A stretch of 64,000 nt of DNA from positions 4,111,741 through 4,175,740 of the forward strand of contig NZ_CP110848.1 in the NCBI RefSeq assembly GCF_026240635.1, written 5' to 3'. A model generated the notes under the pieces. The model made no database searches and was not told the DNA's origin. It saw nothing but the letters and a program-made list of their open reading frames with translations. Positions within the stretch are counted from its first letter, which is position 1, and the number at the start of each line of letters is the position of its first letter. Positions 45,674 through 53,580 of the stretch are shown one piece after another. Source of the stretch: Trichothermofontia sichuanensis B231 (lineage in GTDB: Bacteria > Cyanobacteriota > Cyanobacteriia > B231). The position numbers were made by a program, and so were the translations under genes.

Positions 45674-48433
45674 ATGACCTCCACTAAACCTAAACTCAGC
45701 GAACTCCTGACCCAGCCAGGGTGTGAGCATAATCATCACAAACAGGGAACGGGACATAACAAAGCCTGTCAACAGCAGGCTAAACCTGGGGCCGCCCAGG
45801 GGGGATGCGCCTTTGATGGAGCCAGTATCACCCTGGTGCCGATTACCGATGCCGCCCATCTGGTCCACGGCCCGATCGCCTGCGCGGGGAACTCCTGGGG
45901 GGGACGCGGCAGCCTCTCCTCTGGCCCCATGCTCTACAAAATGGGGTTCACTACCGATCTGAGTGAAAATGACATCATTTTCGGCGGTGAGAAAAAACTT
46001 TATAAGGCGATTCAGGATATCCAGGAACGCTACAACCCAGCGGCGGTATTTGTGTATTCAACCTGTGTGACTGCCCTGATTGGGGATGATCTGGATGCCG
46101 TCTGCAAAACGGCGGCAGGCCAGTTGAATCTGCCCGTGATTCCGGTTCATGCGCCGGGATTTTCTGGGAGTAAAAATTTGGGCAACCGGCTAGCTGGGGA
46201 AGCACTGCTCGAACATGTGATTGGCACCGCCGAGCCGGAATTTACTACTCCCTACGACATTAATTTAATCGGCGAATATAACATTGCCGGGGAATTGTGG
46301 GGCGTGTTGCCCCTGTTTGAAAAACTCGGCATTCGGGTGCTGTCTAAAATCACTGGCGACGCTCGCTATAAGGAAGTCGCCTATGCCCACCGCGCCAAGC
46401 TCAATGTCTTGATCTGCTCCAAGGCCCTGATTAACCTGGCGACCAAATTGGAGCAACGTTACGGCATTCCCTACGTCGAAGAATCCTTCTACGGCGTTGA
46501 GGACATGAACCGTTGCCTGCGGGATATTGCCGCCCATTTTGGGGATACCGATCTGCAAGCACGGGTCGAAGCCTTGATTGCTGAAGAGACCGCCAAATTG
46601 GCTGTTCAGTTAGCCCCCTACCGCGATCGCCTCCAGGGCAAACGGGTAGTGCTCTACACCGGCGGGGTGAAAAGCTGGTCAATCATCTCAGCCGCTCAGG
46701 ATTTGGGCATTAAAGTGGTGGCCACCAGCACCAGGAAAAGCACCGAAGCGGATAAGGCCCGCATTCGGGCGCTACTGGGTCCAGAAGGGATCATGCTGGA
46801 CAAGGGCGGTGCCCCGGACCTGCTACGGGTGATTGAGCAAACCAAGGCTGACCTGCTGATTGCGGGCGGTCGCAACCAGTACACTGCCCTCAAGGCCCGT
46901 ATTCCTTTCCTCCACGTCAACCAGGAGCGTCATAACCCCTACTCCGGCTACAGTGGCCTGCTGGAAATGGCCAAGGAATTGGATGAGAGCCTCCACAGTC
47001 CCGTTTGGGCGGAAGTGCGCCGTCCGGCTCCCTGGGAAGCAGAGGAGAGGATTGAATCGCAAATCCCTTCGCCAGCGGCTCCAACCCCGCAGACAAAGGT
47101 GATTGCGCGTAAAAAGGCGATCGCCGTCAACCCCCTCAAGCAAAGTCAACCCTTGGGGGCAGCGCTGGCATTCCTGGGGATTCAGGGAGCGATTCCCCTG
47201 TTCCACGGGTCCCAGGGCTGTACGGCATTTGCCAAGGTGCTGCTGGTGGGCCACTTCCAGGAGGCGATTCCCCTGGCCACCACGGCAATGGGGGAAGTCA
47301 GCACCGTGTTGGGCGGCGGTGAGAACGTGGATGCGGGCCTGATGACGGTGATCAAGAAGACAAAACCTGAGCTAGTGGGCCTGTTTACCACGGCGTTGAC
47401 GGAAACCCGTGGTGACGATATGGGGGGCATTTTACGGGAGTTTCATGCAGCCCATCCCGACGTGGATACCCCGATCGTCTTTGCCTCCACGCCCGACTAC
47501 AGCGGCAGCCTGGAGGATGGTTTTGCCGCCGCCGTCACCAGCCTGATGCGCGATCTGCCGGAACCGGGCGAGATTAACCCTAAACAAGTGACCCTATTAG
47601 CCAGTTCGGCCTGGGGTCCTGGTGATGTCGCCGAGGTGAAGGAAATCGTCGAAGCCTTTGGCCTCAGCCCGATCGTGGTTCCCGATCTGTCCACCTCCCT
47701 AGACGGTCATCTGGATGATATCGACTACTACACCACCCCCACCGGCGGCACCCCCGTTGCAGACCTGCGGGCCGTGGGACGTTCAGCGGCGACATTGGTA
47801 TTGGGACACAGCCTGAGTCCTGCCGCTGCGGTACTAACCGAACGATTTGGCACCCCCGCGATCGCCGTTGATCAACTCACGGGGTTAGGGGCCGTCGATC
47901 GCTTCCTGCACACCCTCAGCCAACTCAGCGGCCAGCCCGTCCCGGCGAGATATGGCCGTCAGCGTCGCCAGTTACAGGACGCTATGCTCGACACCCACTT
48001 CTACTTTGGCCGCAAGCGGATTGCGATCGCCCTCGAACCGGATCTGCTGTACAACATCGCCTGGTGGTTACACAGCACCGGGGCCGAGATCAGCGCTGCC
48101 GTCACCGCGACCAAATCCCCCCTGCTCAAAGACCTGCCCACCGAAAAAGTCTATATCGGCGACTTCGAGGACTTTGCCGAACTAGGAGCCAACGCCGATC
48201 TTTGGATCACCAACTCCAAAGCCCGCCCGATCGCCCGTCGTCTCGGCATTCCCCTTTACCTACACGGCTTCCCCATGCTAGATCAACTGGGCAACACTCA
48301 TCGTTGCAGCGTCGGCTATCGCGGCACCCTGAACCTCCTGTTCGACCTAGGCAACCGGCTCCTGGAAACAGAGGTCGATCGCGTCCACCAACTCGTTCAC
48401 CAATGGCGAGTCAACACCCCCTCACCCAGCTAA
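45674..48433 (+). CDS. nifEN: NifE-NifN fusion (FeMo-cofactor scaffold)
   Basis: The NifEN complex accepts NifB-cofactor and converts it to FeMo-cofactor. Here both subunits are one 919-residue chain from ATG 45674. NifE occupies ~1-455, with cluster cysteines at 45 (GGCAFDGA), 70 (PIACAGNSWG) and 131 (STCVTALIGDD). A Pro/Ala/Glu-rich linker of ~20 residues (~456-476) follows. NifN occupies ~477-919, with Cys516 in GSQGCTAFAK. These four correspond to the O-cluster ligands known from Azotobacter NifEN. There is no stop, frameshift or second start signal in the linker. An upstream frame extension to 45596 is rejected as non-conserved. The gene follows the Mo-nitrogenase C-terminal family gene and precedes nifX. 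Confidence 0.96.
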   Translation: MTSTKPKLSELLTQPGCEHNHHKQGTGHNKACQQQAKPGAAQGGCAFDGASITLVPITDAAHLVHGPIACAGNSWGGRGSLSSGPMLYKMGFTTDLSENDIIFGGEKKLYKAIQDIQERYNPAAVFVYSTCVTALIGDDLDAVCKTAAGQLNLPVIPVHAPGFSGSKNLGNRLAGEALLEHVIGTAEPEFTTPYDINLIGEYNIAGELWGVLPLFEKLGIRVLSKITGDARYKEVAYAHRAKLNVLICSKALINLATKLEQRYGIPYVEESFYGVEDMNRCLRDIAAHFGDTDLQARVEALIAEETAKLAVQLAPYRDRLQGKRVVLYTGGVKSWSIISAAQDLGIKVVATSTRKSTEADKARIRALLGPEGIMLDKGGAPDLLRVIEQTKADLLIAGGRNQYTALKARIPFLHVNQERHNPYSGYSGLLEMAKELDESLHSPVWAEVRRPAPWEAEERIESQIPSPAAPTPQTKVIARKKAIAVNPLKQSQPLGAALAFLGIQGAIPLFHGSQGCTAFAKVLLVGHFQEAIPLATTAMGEVSTVLGGGENVDAGLMTVIKKTKPELVGLFTTALTETRGDDMGGILREFHAAHPDVDTPIVFASTPDYSGSLEDGFAAAVTSLMRDLPEPGEINPKQVTLLASSAWGPGDVAEVKEIVEAFGLSPIVVPDLSTSLDGHLDDIDYYTTPTGGTPVADLRAVGRSAATLVLGHSLSPAAAVLTERFGTPAIAVDQLTGLGAVDRFLHTLSQLSGQPVPARYGRQRRQLQDAMLDTHFYFGRKRIAIALEPDLLYNIAWWLHSTGAEISAAVTATKSPLLKDLPTEKVYIGDFEDFAELGANADLWITNSKARPIARRLGIPLYLHGFPMLDQLGNTHRCSVGYRGTLNLLFDLGNRLLETEVDRVHQLVHQWRVNTPSPS

Positions 48434-48514
48434 ACCCCAAAAGATATCCAGCATCCCCTCACCTCTCACTTCTCATTTCTAACTTCTCTTCCCTACCAAC
48501 ACAGAGGTTTACCC

Positions 48515-48940
48515 ATGAAAATCGCATTCACCACCGAAGATTCAGTTCACATCAACGCCCACTTTGGTTGGGCCAAGCGCATTGATGTTTATGACGTAAC
48601 CCCAGACGGGTACACCTTGCTGGAAAACCTGGTGTTTACTGGCGACCTCAAGGAAGACGGCAACGAAGACAAACTGGTGCCGAAACTCAAGGCCCTCAGT
48701 GATTGCACGATCGTCTATGTTGCCGATATTGGTCCAGGCGCAGCCGCACGGCTGATTAACAAGAATATCACGCCGATCAAAGCTCCTTCTGAAGAGATGG
48801 AAATTACTGATTTACTGGAACGTTTGGTTGTGACCTTGCAAGGCACACCCCCACCGTGGCTCCGCAAGGCATTACGCCAAGCCCAACCGCCCAAATTGGA
48901 TGCCGATTATGTTGAGACCGAGGAGGAAATTACCGTATGA
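48515..48940 (+). CDS. nifX: NifX, cofactor-binding accessory protein
   Basis: Binds and shuttles NifB-cofactor or VK-cluster to NifEN. 141 residues; the NifX fold signatures MKIAFTTEDSVHINAHFGWA and VYVADIGPGAAARLINKNI are clear. It has the same domain family as the C-terminus of NifB. Its stop overlaps the start of the next gene by four bases (ATGA). Confidence 0.94.
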   Translation: MKIAFTTEDSVHINAHFGWAKRIDVYDVTPDGYTLLENLVFTGDLKEDGNEDKLVPKLKALSDCTIVYVADIGPGAAARLINKNITPIKAPSEEMEITDLLERLVVTLQGTPPPWLRKALRQAQPPKLDADYVETEEEITV

Positions 48941-49416
48941 CCCTAGCAACAACCCCACCGGAACTGGATGCAGCCCTAGTGATTGACAATTCACCCTTTT
49001 TAAAGGCGATCGTCCAGCAGATTCGGGCCAACGACGCCTATGGCACCTACCGCAATTGGGCCGACGAGTTATTGCTGAAGCCCTATATTCTGTCTAAAAA
49101 ACAGCGCCGAGAAATCTCGGTAGAGGGCGATGTTGATCCAGTCACCCTGGGTCGAATTTTGGGATTCTATCGGGCGATCGCGGCCCGCATTGAGGAAGAA
49201 ACCGGCCAACTATCCCAAGTTGTTGTGAACCTGAGCCATGAAGGCTTTGGCTGGGCCTTAGTTTTCGCTGGTCGTCTGATTCTGGTCTCAAAAACCCTTC
49301 GAGATGCCCAACGGTTTGGGTTTGATTCCCTGGAGAAGCTCAACGCTGAAGGCGAAAAACTCGTGCAGAAGGGTGTAGAACTGGCTCGCAAATATCCAGA
49401 GATCTGCAACCTATAG
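48937..49416 (+). CDS. NifX-associated nitrogen fixation protein (DUF269)
   Basis: 159 residues of the DUF269 family, found almost only in nif clusters directly after nifX. Characteristic stretches are FLKAIVQQIRANDAYGTYRN, LLKPYILSKKQRREI and the C-terminal GEKLVQKGVELARKYPE. Function is unknown, presumably FeMo-cofactor metabolism. It is translationally coupled to nifX by an ATGA overlap. Confidence 0.92.
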   Translation: MTLATTPPELDAALVIDNSPFLKAIVQQIRANDAYGTYRNWADELLLKPYILSKKQRREISVEGDVDPVTLGRILGFYRAIAARIEEETGQLSQVVVNLSHEGFGWALVFAGRLILVSKTLRDAQRFGFDSLEKLNAEGEKLVQKGVELARKYPEICNL

Positions 49417-49478
49417 TTTCAGCTACATCACCTTCAGTCACATCACCGACATCAAGCTAACCCATACTCAACACGCTC

Positions 49479-49700
49479 ATGTCCCCCACAACTGCTGATA
49501 CTACTATCGATGCTCTCAAAGCCCAGATTAAAAAGCTCAACAGCAAGGCCGGTCAGATGAAAATGGACCTGCATGATATTGCAGAAGGACTCCCTGCCAA
49601 TCTGGAGAAATTGCCTAGTATCGCAGCAGAAACCTACGCCATTTACTCCCAACTTCATGACCTCAAACAACAGTTAAAAAACCTGGAGGCTGCCCAATGA
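49479..49700 (+). CDS. DUF683/CCE_0567-family nif-associated protein
   Basis: 73 residues forming an antiparallel coiled-coil hairpin: IDALKAQIKKLNSKAGQMKM, then a turn at LPANLEKLP and YSQLHDLKQQLKNLEAAQ. This family is restricted to diazotrophs and lies between DUF269 and nifW. A role as a small metal-binding or Fe-S accessory has been proposed for relatives. It overlaps nifW by four bases. Confidence 0.9.
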   Translation: MSPTTADTTIDALKAQIKKLNSKAGQMKMDLHDIAEGLPANLEKLPSIAAETYAIYSQLHDLKQQLKNLEAAQ

Positions 49701-50020
49701 CCCTCGCAACCCGGTCCCTCGCTGAATTCAACCAGATTACCGATACAGAAGCTTACTTTGAGTTTTTTGATCTCGCCTACGATCCCAAAATTCTCAATGT
49801 CAACCGCCTGCATATTTTGCGCAAATTTTCCCAATTGATCCAGGCGATCGATGCCGATGAAAACCTTTCAGAGTTCGACAAGCTAACGGCTTACCGCCAA
49901 GCGTTGCTTACAGCCTATGGTGTCTTTCTCACCTCCAGTGGCGTTGAGCAAAAGCTGTTCAAAGTGTTCCAAAACAAGCCCAAAAATGTGGTGATGCTGT
50001 CTGACATTACGGTCGAATAA
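49697..50020 (+). CDS. nifW: NifW, nitrogenase-protective protein
   Basis: 107 residues matching NifW: FNQITDTEAYFEFFDLAYDP, LHILRKFSQLI and the C-terminal FKVFQNKPKNVVML. NifW assists MoFe protein maturation or oxygen protection. The ATGA overlap with the upstream DUF683 gene shows co-translation. A 129-base spacer separates it from hesA. Confidence 0.92.
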   Translation: MTLATRSLAEFNQITDTEAYFEFFDLAYDPKILNVNRLHILRKFSQLIQAIDADENLSEFDKLTAYRQALLTAYGVFLTSSGVEQKLFKVFQNKPKNVVMLSDITVE

Positions 50021-50149
50021 CGAGCCATCCCCCTCGCCCAGCTAACGAGGATCAGCTAATCCCCCTCTCAGTGCCGTAGCAGGTGAAACACCTATCCCAC
50101 AACCTAACCTCTCCTTTTTCCTTTTCCCTTTTCCCTTTCCCCCATAACC

Positions 50150-50998
50150 ATGCTCCCCTCCCTCACTCCCACCGAAATCGATCGCTATCGCCGCCAAATG
50201 CAACTACCAGGGTTTGGTGAACTGGGTCAGCGCCAGTTGAAAAACAGTACGGCATTAGTGACTGGTGTCGGTGGCTTAGGAGGCACAGCTGCTCTCTATT
50301 TGGCCGTGGCCGGTGTGGGCAAATTGATTCTGGTGCGCGGCGGCAATTTGCAACGGGATGACTTGAATCGGCAAGTATTGATGACGGACGACTGGGTAGG
50401 CAAACCCAGGGTTTTTAAGGCCCAAGAAACCCTAAAGCAGCTTAACCCAGACATCGAAGTCACAGCAATTTGTGAGTACGTCACGGCAGAAAACGTGGAT
50501 GCTCTGGTACAACAAGCCGATATCGCCCTTGACTGTGCCTTTGATTTTAAGGAACGGGATCTGCTCAATGCTGCCTGTGTGCACTGGAATAAGCCGATGA
50601 TCGAGGCAGCGATGAATGCAATGGAAGCCTATCTCACTACGATCGTACCGGGACAAACCCCGTGCCTGACCTGCCTCTTCCCGGAAAAACCAGAATGGGA
50701 CCGTTGGGGTTTTGGTGTTCTGGGGGCGGTGTCGGGCACCCTGGCGTGTCTAGCGGCGTTGGAAGCGATCAAGTTGATCACGGGCTTAGGGGAACCGTTG
50801 TTGGGGCAGTTGTTAACGATGGATCTGGCCAGGGCTGAGTTCGCGAAACGACGCCCCTACAAAGACCCAGACTGTCCTGTCTGTGGCTATCGTCAACGGC
50901 TGCACCTGAGTGATCGGCTCCCTACCAGCGATCGCGTAGCCCTACCGAAGGCGTATCGTCTGCCGAGCACGGCGCCAATTCACCTGTCCTGCCACTAA
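50150..50998 (+). CDS. hesA: HesA, ThiF/MoeB-type adenylating enzyme
   Basis: 282 residues of the E1-like superfamily. The ATP-binding loop is GVGGLGGTAALYLAVAGVG with the Arg finger in DLNRQVL. The zinc site is CLTC...CPVCGY. HesA is a regular partner of HesB in cyanobacterial nif clusters and is thought to help Fe-S or molybdenum cofactor processing; its target is not settled. ATG 50150 directly precedes conserved sequence. Confidence 0.92.
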   Translation: MLPSLTPTEIDRYRRQMQLPGFGELGQRQLKNSTALVTGVGGLGGTAALYLAVAGVGKLILVRGGNLQRDDLNRQVLMTDDWVGKPRVFKAQETLKQLNPDIEVTAICEYVTAENVDALVQQADIALDCAFDFKERDLLNAACVHWNKPMIEAAMNAMEAYLTTIVPGQTPCLTCLFPEKPEWDRWGFGVLGAVSGTLACLAALEAIKLITGLGEPLLGQLLTMDLARAEFAKRRPYKDPDCPVCGYRQRLHLSDRLPTSDRVALPKAYRLPSTAPIHLSCH

Positions 50999-51017
50999 CA
51001 GTTCCTAAGCGTTTTCT

Positions 51018-51086
51018 ATGCCCATGCTTTGGTTTGCCCTAACCCTCATTGGCATGGCGATCGCCCTTGTTATCACGTTGTTATAA
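51018..51086 (+). CDS. Possible 22-residue membrane peptide between hesA and hesB
   Basis: ATG at 51018 to TAA at 51086 encodes 22 residues, MPMLWFALTLIGMAIALVIT followed by LL: one continuous transmembrane-length hydrophobic helix with nothing else. It sits exactly in the hesA-hesB gap and ends 10 bases before the hesB start, where TAAGGAAA provides the hesB ribosome-binding site. Its own ribosome-binding site is weak. It could be a real small protein or a leader affecting hesB translation. Confidence 0.45.
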   Translation: MPMLWFALTLIGMAIALVITLL

Positions 51087-51096
51087 GGAAATCCCC

Positions 51097-51462
51097 ATGA
51101 CTGTAACCCTGACTGAATTGGCCGAACTACGCCTGCGAACCTTTGTGCGCGGGACTCCCAATGCCACCCCCGATCGCGGCATTCGCCTCGCCGTTAAAGC
51201 AGGTGGCTGTAATGGCTACGAATACGACATCAAGATAGCCGATGTGCCAAATCCAGAAGATCACGTGGTGCGATCGGGCAACCTACGCGTCTTCATCGAC
51301 CCCCAGAGTGCACCCCTGCTAGAAGGCGTTGTCGTGGACTACATCGACGGCATCCTCGAAAGCGGTTTCAAGTTTATTAACCCCAATGCCACTGGTACCT
51401 GCGGCTGCGGCAAATCCTTCCAGGCAGGGGATTGTAGTCCAACAGGCGTGCTCTGTTCGTGA
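51097..51462 (+). CDS. hesB: HesB, IscA/A-type Fe-S carrier
   Basis: 121 residues, nif-associated A-type carrier protein. The three cysteines C-x(n)-CGCG are present: GGCNGYEYD and GTCGCGKSF. It delivers Fe-S clusters or iron to nitrogenase components. The start is ATG 51097 with AAGGAAA upstream; the frame start at 51049 overlaps the small upstream peptide in another frame and is rejected. Confidence 0.93.
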   Translation: MTVTLTELAELRLRTFVRGTPNATPDRGIRLAVKAGGCNGYEYDIKIADVPNPEDHVVRSGNLRVFIDPQSAPLLEGVVVDYIDGILESGFKFINPNATGTCGCGKSFQAGDCSPTGVLCS

Positions 51463-51597
51463 GGAAGAAGAAAAGAGTTTGTATCTTTGTGCCTTTGTGT
51501 TTCCTAACCGATTGCTCTGTTTACTTCCGAAGATACTTATGAACAGATGTCAACAAACTTGTCAATTTCTAGTTCTAAATCCTTGAGGATAACCATC

Positions 51598-51897
51598 ATG
51601 ACGACCTATCAAGTGCGGCTGATCAATAAAAAGCGCGGCATCGATATCACCATTCCTGTAGAGGATGATACCTACATTATTGATGCTGCTGAAGCCCACG
51701 ATATTGAACTGCCATTTTCCTGTCGATCAGGGGCCTGTTCCAGTTGTGTCGGCAAACTCGTTGAAGGTGAAGTCGACCAGTCCGAGCAGTCCTTTTTGGA
51801 TGATGAACAGATTGCTAAAGGCTTTGTGGTGCTCTGCTCTAGCTATCCGCGATCGGACTGCACGATCAAAACCCACATGGAACCCTATCTGGTCTAG
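51598..51897 (+). CDS. fdxH: FdxH, nif-specific 2Fe-2S ferredoxin
   Basis: 99 residues, plant-type ferredoxin with the ligand motif CRSGACSSC and the fourth Cys in VVLCSSYP. It is the heterocyst-type ferredoxin that donates electrons to NifH; non-heterocystous diazotrophs also have it. The N-terminus [14 protein letters not shown] has the basic residues typical of FdxH. ATG 51598 is preceded by GAGGATAA. Confidence 0.94.
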   Translation: MTTYQVRLINKKRGIDITIPVEDDTYIIDAAEAHDIELPFSCRSGACSSCVGKLVEGEVDQSEQSFLDDEQIAKGFVVLCSSYPRSDCTIKTHMEPYLV

Positions 51898-51975
51898 AAA
51901 AACTCAAACCCAAGATATGGGAGTTCTCTGTTTTCCCCTGTTCCTTGATTGTTTTCGCGAATGAGGTAAAAGACA

Positions 51976-52275
51976 ATGGCTTATGTAACTGGTTTGACCT
52001 TTGGGGGAAGTCCTTGGACACCCCAATTCCTGAGGAAAATCGCTTGGGAAACCTGCCTAGGCTGCGGGCGTTGCTTTAAAGCCTGCGGACGGGGAGTAAT
52101 GGAGTTGATCGCCCTTAATGATGAGGGAGAAGTCGTTGATGAACTGGAGGATGATGACGAGATTGAACGCAAGGTGATGGCCGTCATCAATCCGGATAAC
52201 TGTATTGGTTGTCAGGCGTGCGATCGCGTCTGTCCAAAAGGCTGCCATATCTATGAACCCTTAGTCGCCACCTAA
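51976..52275 (+). CDS. fdxB: FdxB, ferredoxin III (4Fe-4S), nif-specific
   Basis: 99 residues with two cluster motifs: [14 protein letters not shown] and [15 protein letters not shown]. It matches ferredoxin III family proteins encoded at the ends of nif operons. It is probably an additional electron carrier for nitrogenase or cofactor synthesis. A GAGGTAAAAG ribosome-binding region precedes ATG 51976. Confidence 0.92.
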   Translation: MAYVTGLTFGGSPWTPQFLRKIAWETCLGCGRCFKACGRGVMELIALNDEGEVVDELEDDDEIERKVMAVINPDNCIGCQACDRVCPKGCHIYEPLVAT

Positions 52276-52496
52276 CAGGCGATCGGCAACTACCTGGTTC
52301 ACTGGCAACATAGACGATATCGGTTCACTATTTGTTAGTCAACCAGGGAGTTGCCTCTTGGAGCTAACTAACTCCCGCTGGTGGGGGTGATACCAATGAA
52401 TTAGTGAATAAGGCGTTTCTAAAGCGCACAATATAATCCTTTTTTGTTCGTTTTCCCAATCAGGTACCTAACCTAAAATGTAAAGAGGATAGTTTC

Positions 52497-53099
52497 ATGA
52501 CAAAAGCCAAAGATGTGATGACGCAAGTGTGGCCATGATTAAGGGATCAGCGACCGTTGCTGAGGCTACTAAGCTGATGCGTTTCAAGGGGGTTCACTCC
52601 CTTGTGGTTGAACGTCGTCATGAGGAAGACGCCTATGGGATTGTGACGGACACCGACATTGTCAGCAAGGTAGTTGCCTACGGTAAAGATCCCAAGCAAG
52701 TGCGGGTTTATGAGATTATGACTAAACCCTGCATTGTGGTGAATCCGGATCTAGCAGTCGAGTATGTTGCCCGCCTGCTAACCAATATCGGCATCGATCG
52801 TGCCCCCGTTATCCAAGGGGAACTGTTGGGCATTATTTCCCTGAGCGATATCCTCATACCGGAGCGATTTCATCGACAATCCACGGGTACCCTTGCTGGA
52901 GAAGGCCCTCAAGGCCGCGATCGCGGATGCCCGCTCTCTGGCTGCCCAACTGGGTGAAGCCGATGAGGCCACCCAAGCCGCATGGGAAACTGTCAATGAG
53001 ATGGAAGTGGAACTCGCCTTCTGTAAGGGGAGCGCTCCGACCCAGTCGGCAGTGGACCAATTCCGGGAACCGATTAAACCGATCTCCTCCCTGGTGTAG
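52497..53099 (+). pseudogene. CBS-domain protein of the nif cluster, with two frameshifts
   Basis: A two-CBS-domain protein is commonly encoded after fdxB in cyanobacteria. Here three frames must be joined: MTKAKDVMTQ (52497-52526), then IKGSATVAEATKLMRFKGVH to GIISLSDIL (52538-52853), then SDFIDNPRVPLLEKALKAAI onward to 53099. The first break is near 52524-52531 (one base missing or two extra); the second is near 52850-52865 (one extra base). Both CBS motifs (GIVTDTDIVSKV and GIISLSDI) lie in the middle section. Either the gene is decayed or the assembly has two indels. Confidence 0.85.
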
Positions 53100-53580
53100 G
53101 CTGCGCTGATGGGCGATCGCGGTTATATACGCAATTATATAAGTCTCAATGTTCCTTGGATGACTTGTCGTTGCAGGCCCCAATCTGGCCGGTAACCTGA
53201 AGCCTGCCGGTAAGCCACCACTCCGCATCAGGTTGGTCTTGAGTGCCTAGGTGCTAACCTTCCCCAGTGAAGACGAGCGCCGTCCTGCACTTAAGCCAAC
53301 CTTTTGTAGACAAGCCGTCTGGATTCTGGGTGCGATCTAGGCAATACACCACTAATGAGCAGAACCTAATGAGCAGAACCAACGAGCAGAGAGCAACGGG
53401 CTGTGTTAAGGTTAAGTACGGCTTAAAGGCTAACGGACAGCTAGCCCTGAGGATGTGTTAAGCAAAACAGGCATCTGAGGGCAAACAGTGTTATCCTAGA
53501 AACGGTGTTAGCGTCACCTTAAGTTTTAAGACCTTAGTGTTTGTGCAGTCTTGAGTTTTAGGTGTGAGGATCTAAAAACT
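53100..53580. other. Intergenic region upstream of the porin
   Basis: 481 bases. A 64-codon frame at 53267-53461 has no family character. A direct repeat of AATGAGCAGAACC occurs at about 53354-53379. A long leader ending at 53580 is likely for the porin mRNA. No tRNA or riboswitch is recognised. Confidence 0.5.

Noticed and set aside
53267-53461. 64-codon frame upstream of the porin
   Set aside because: Low-complexity, includes a short direct repeat and has no start signal.
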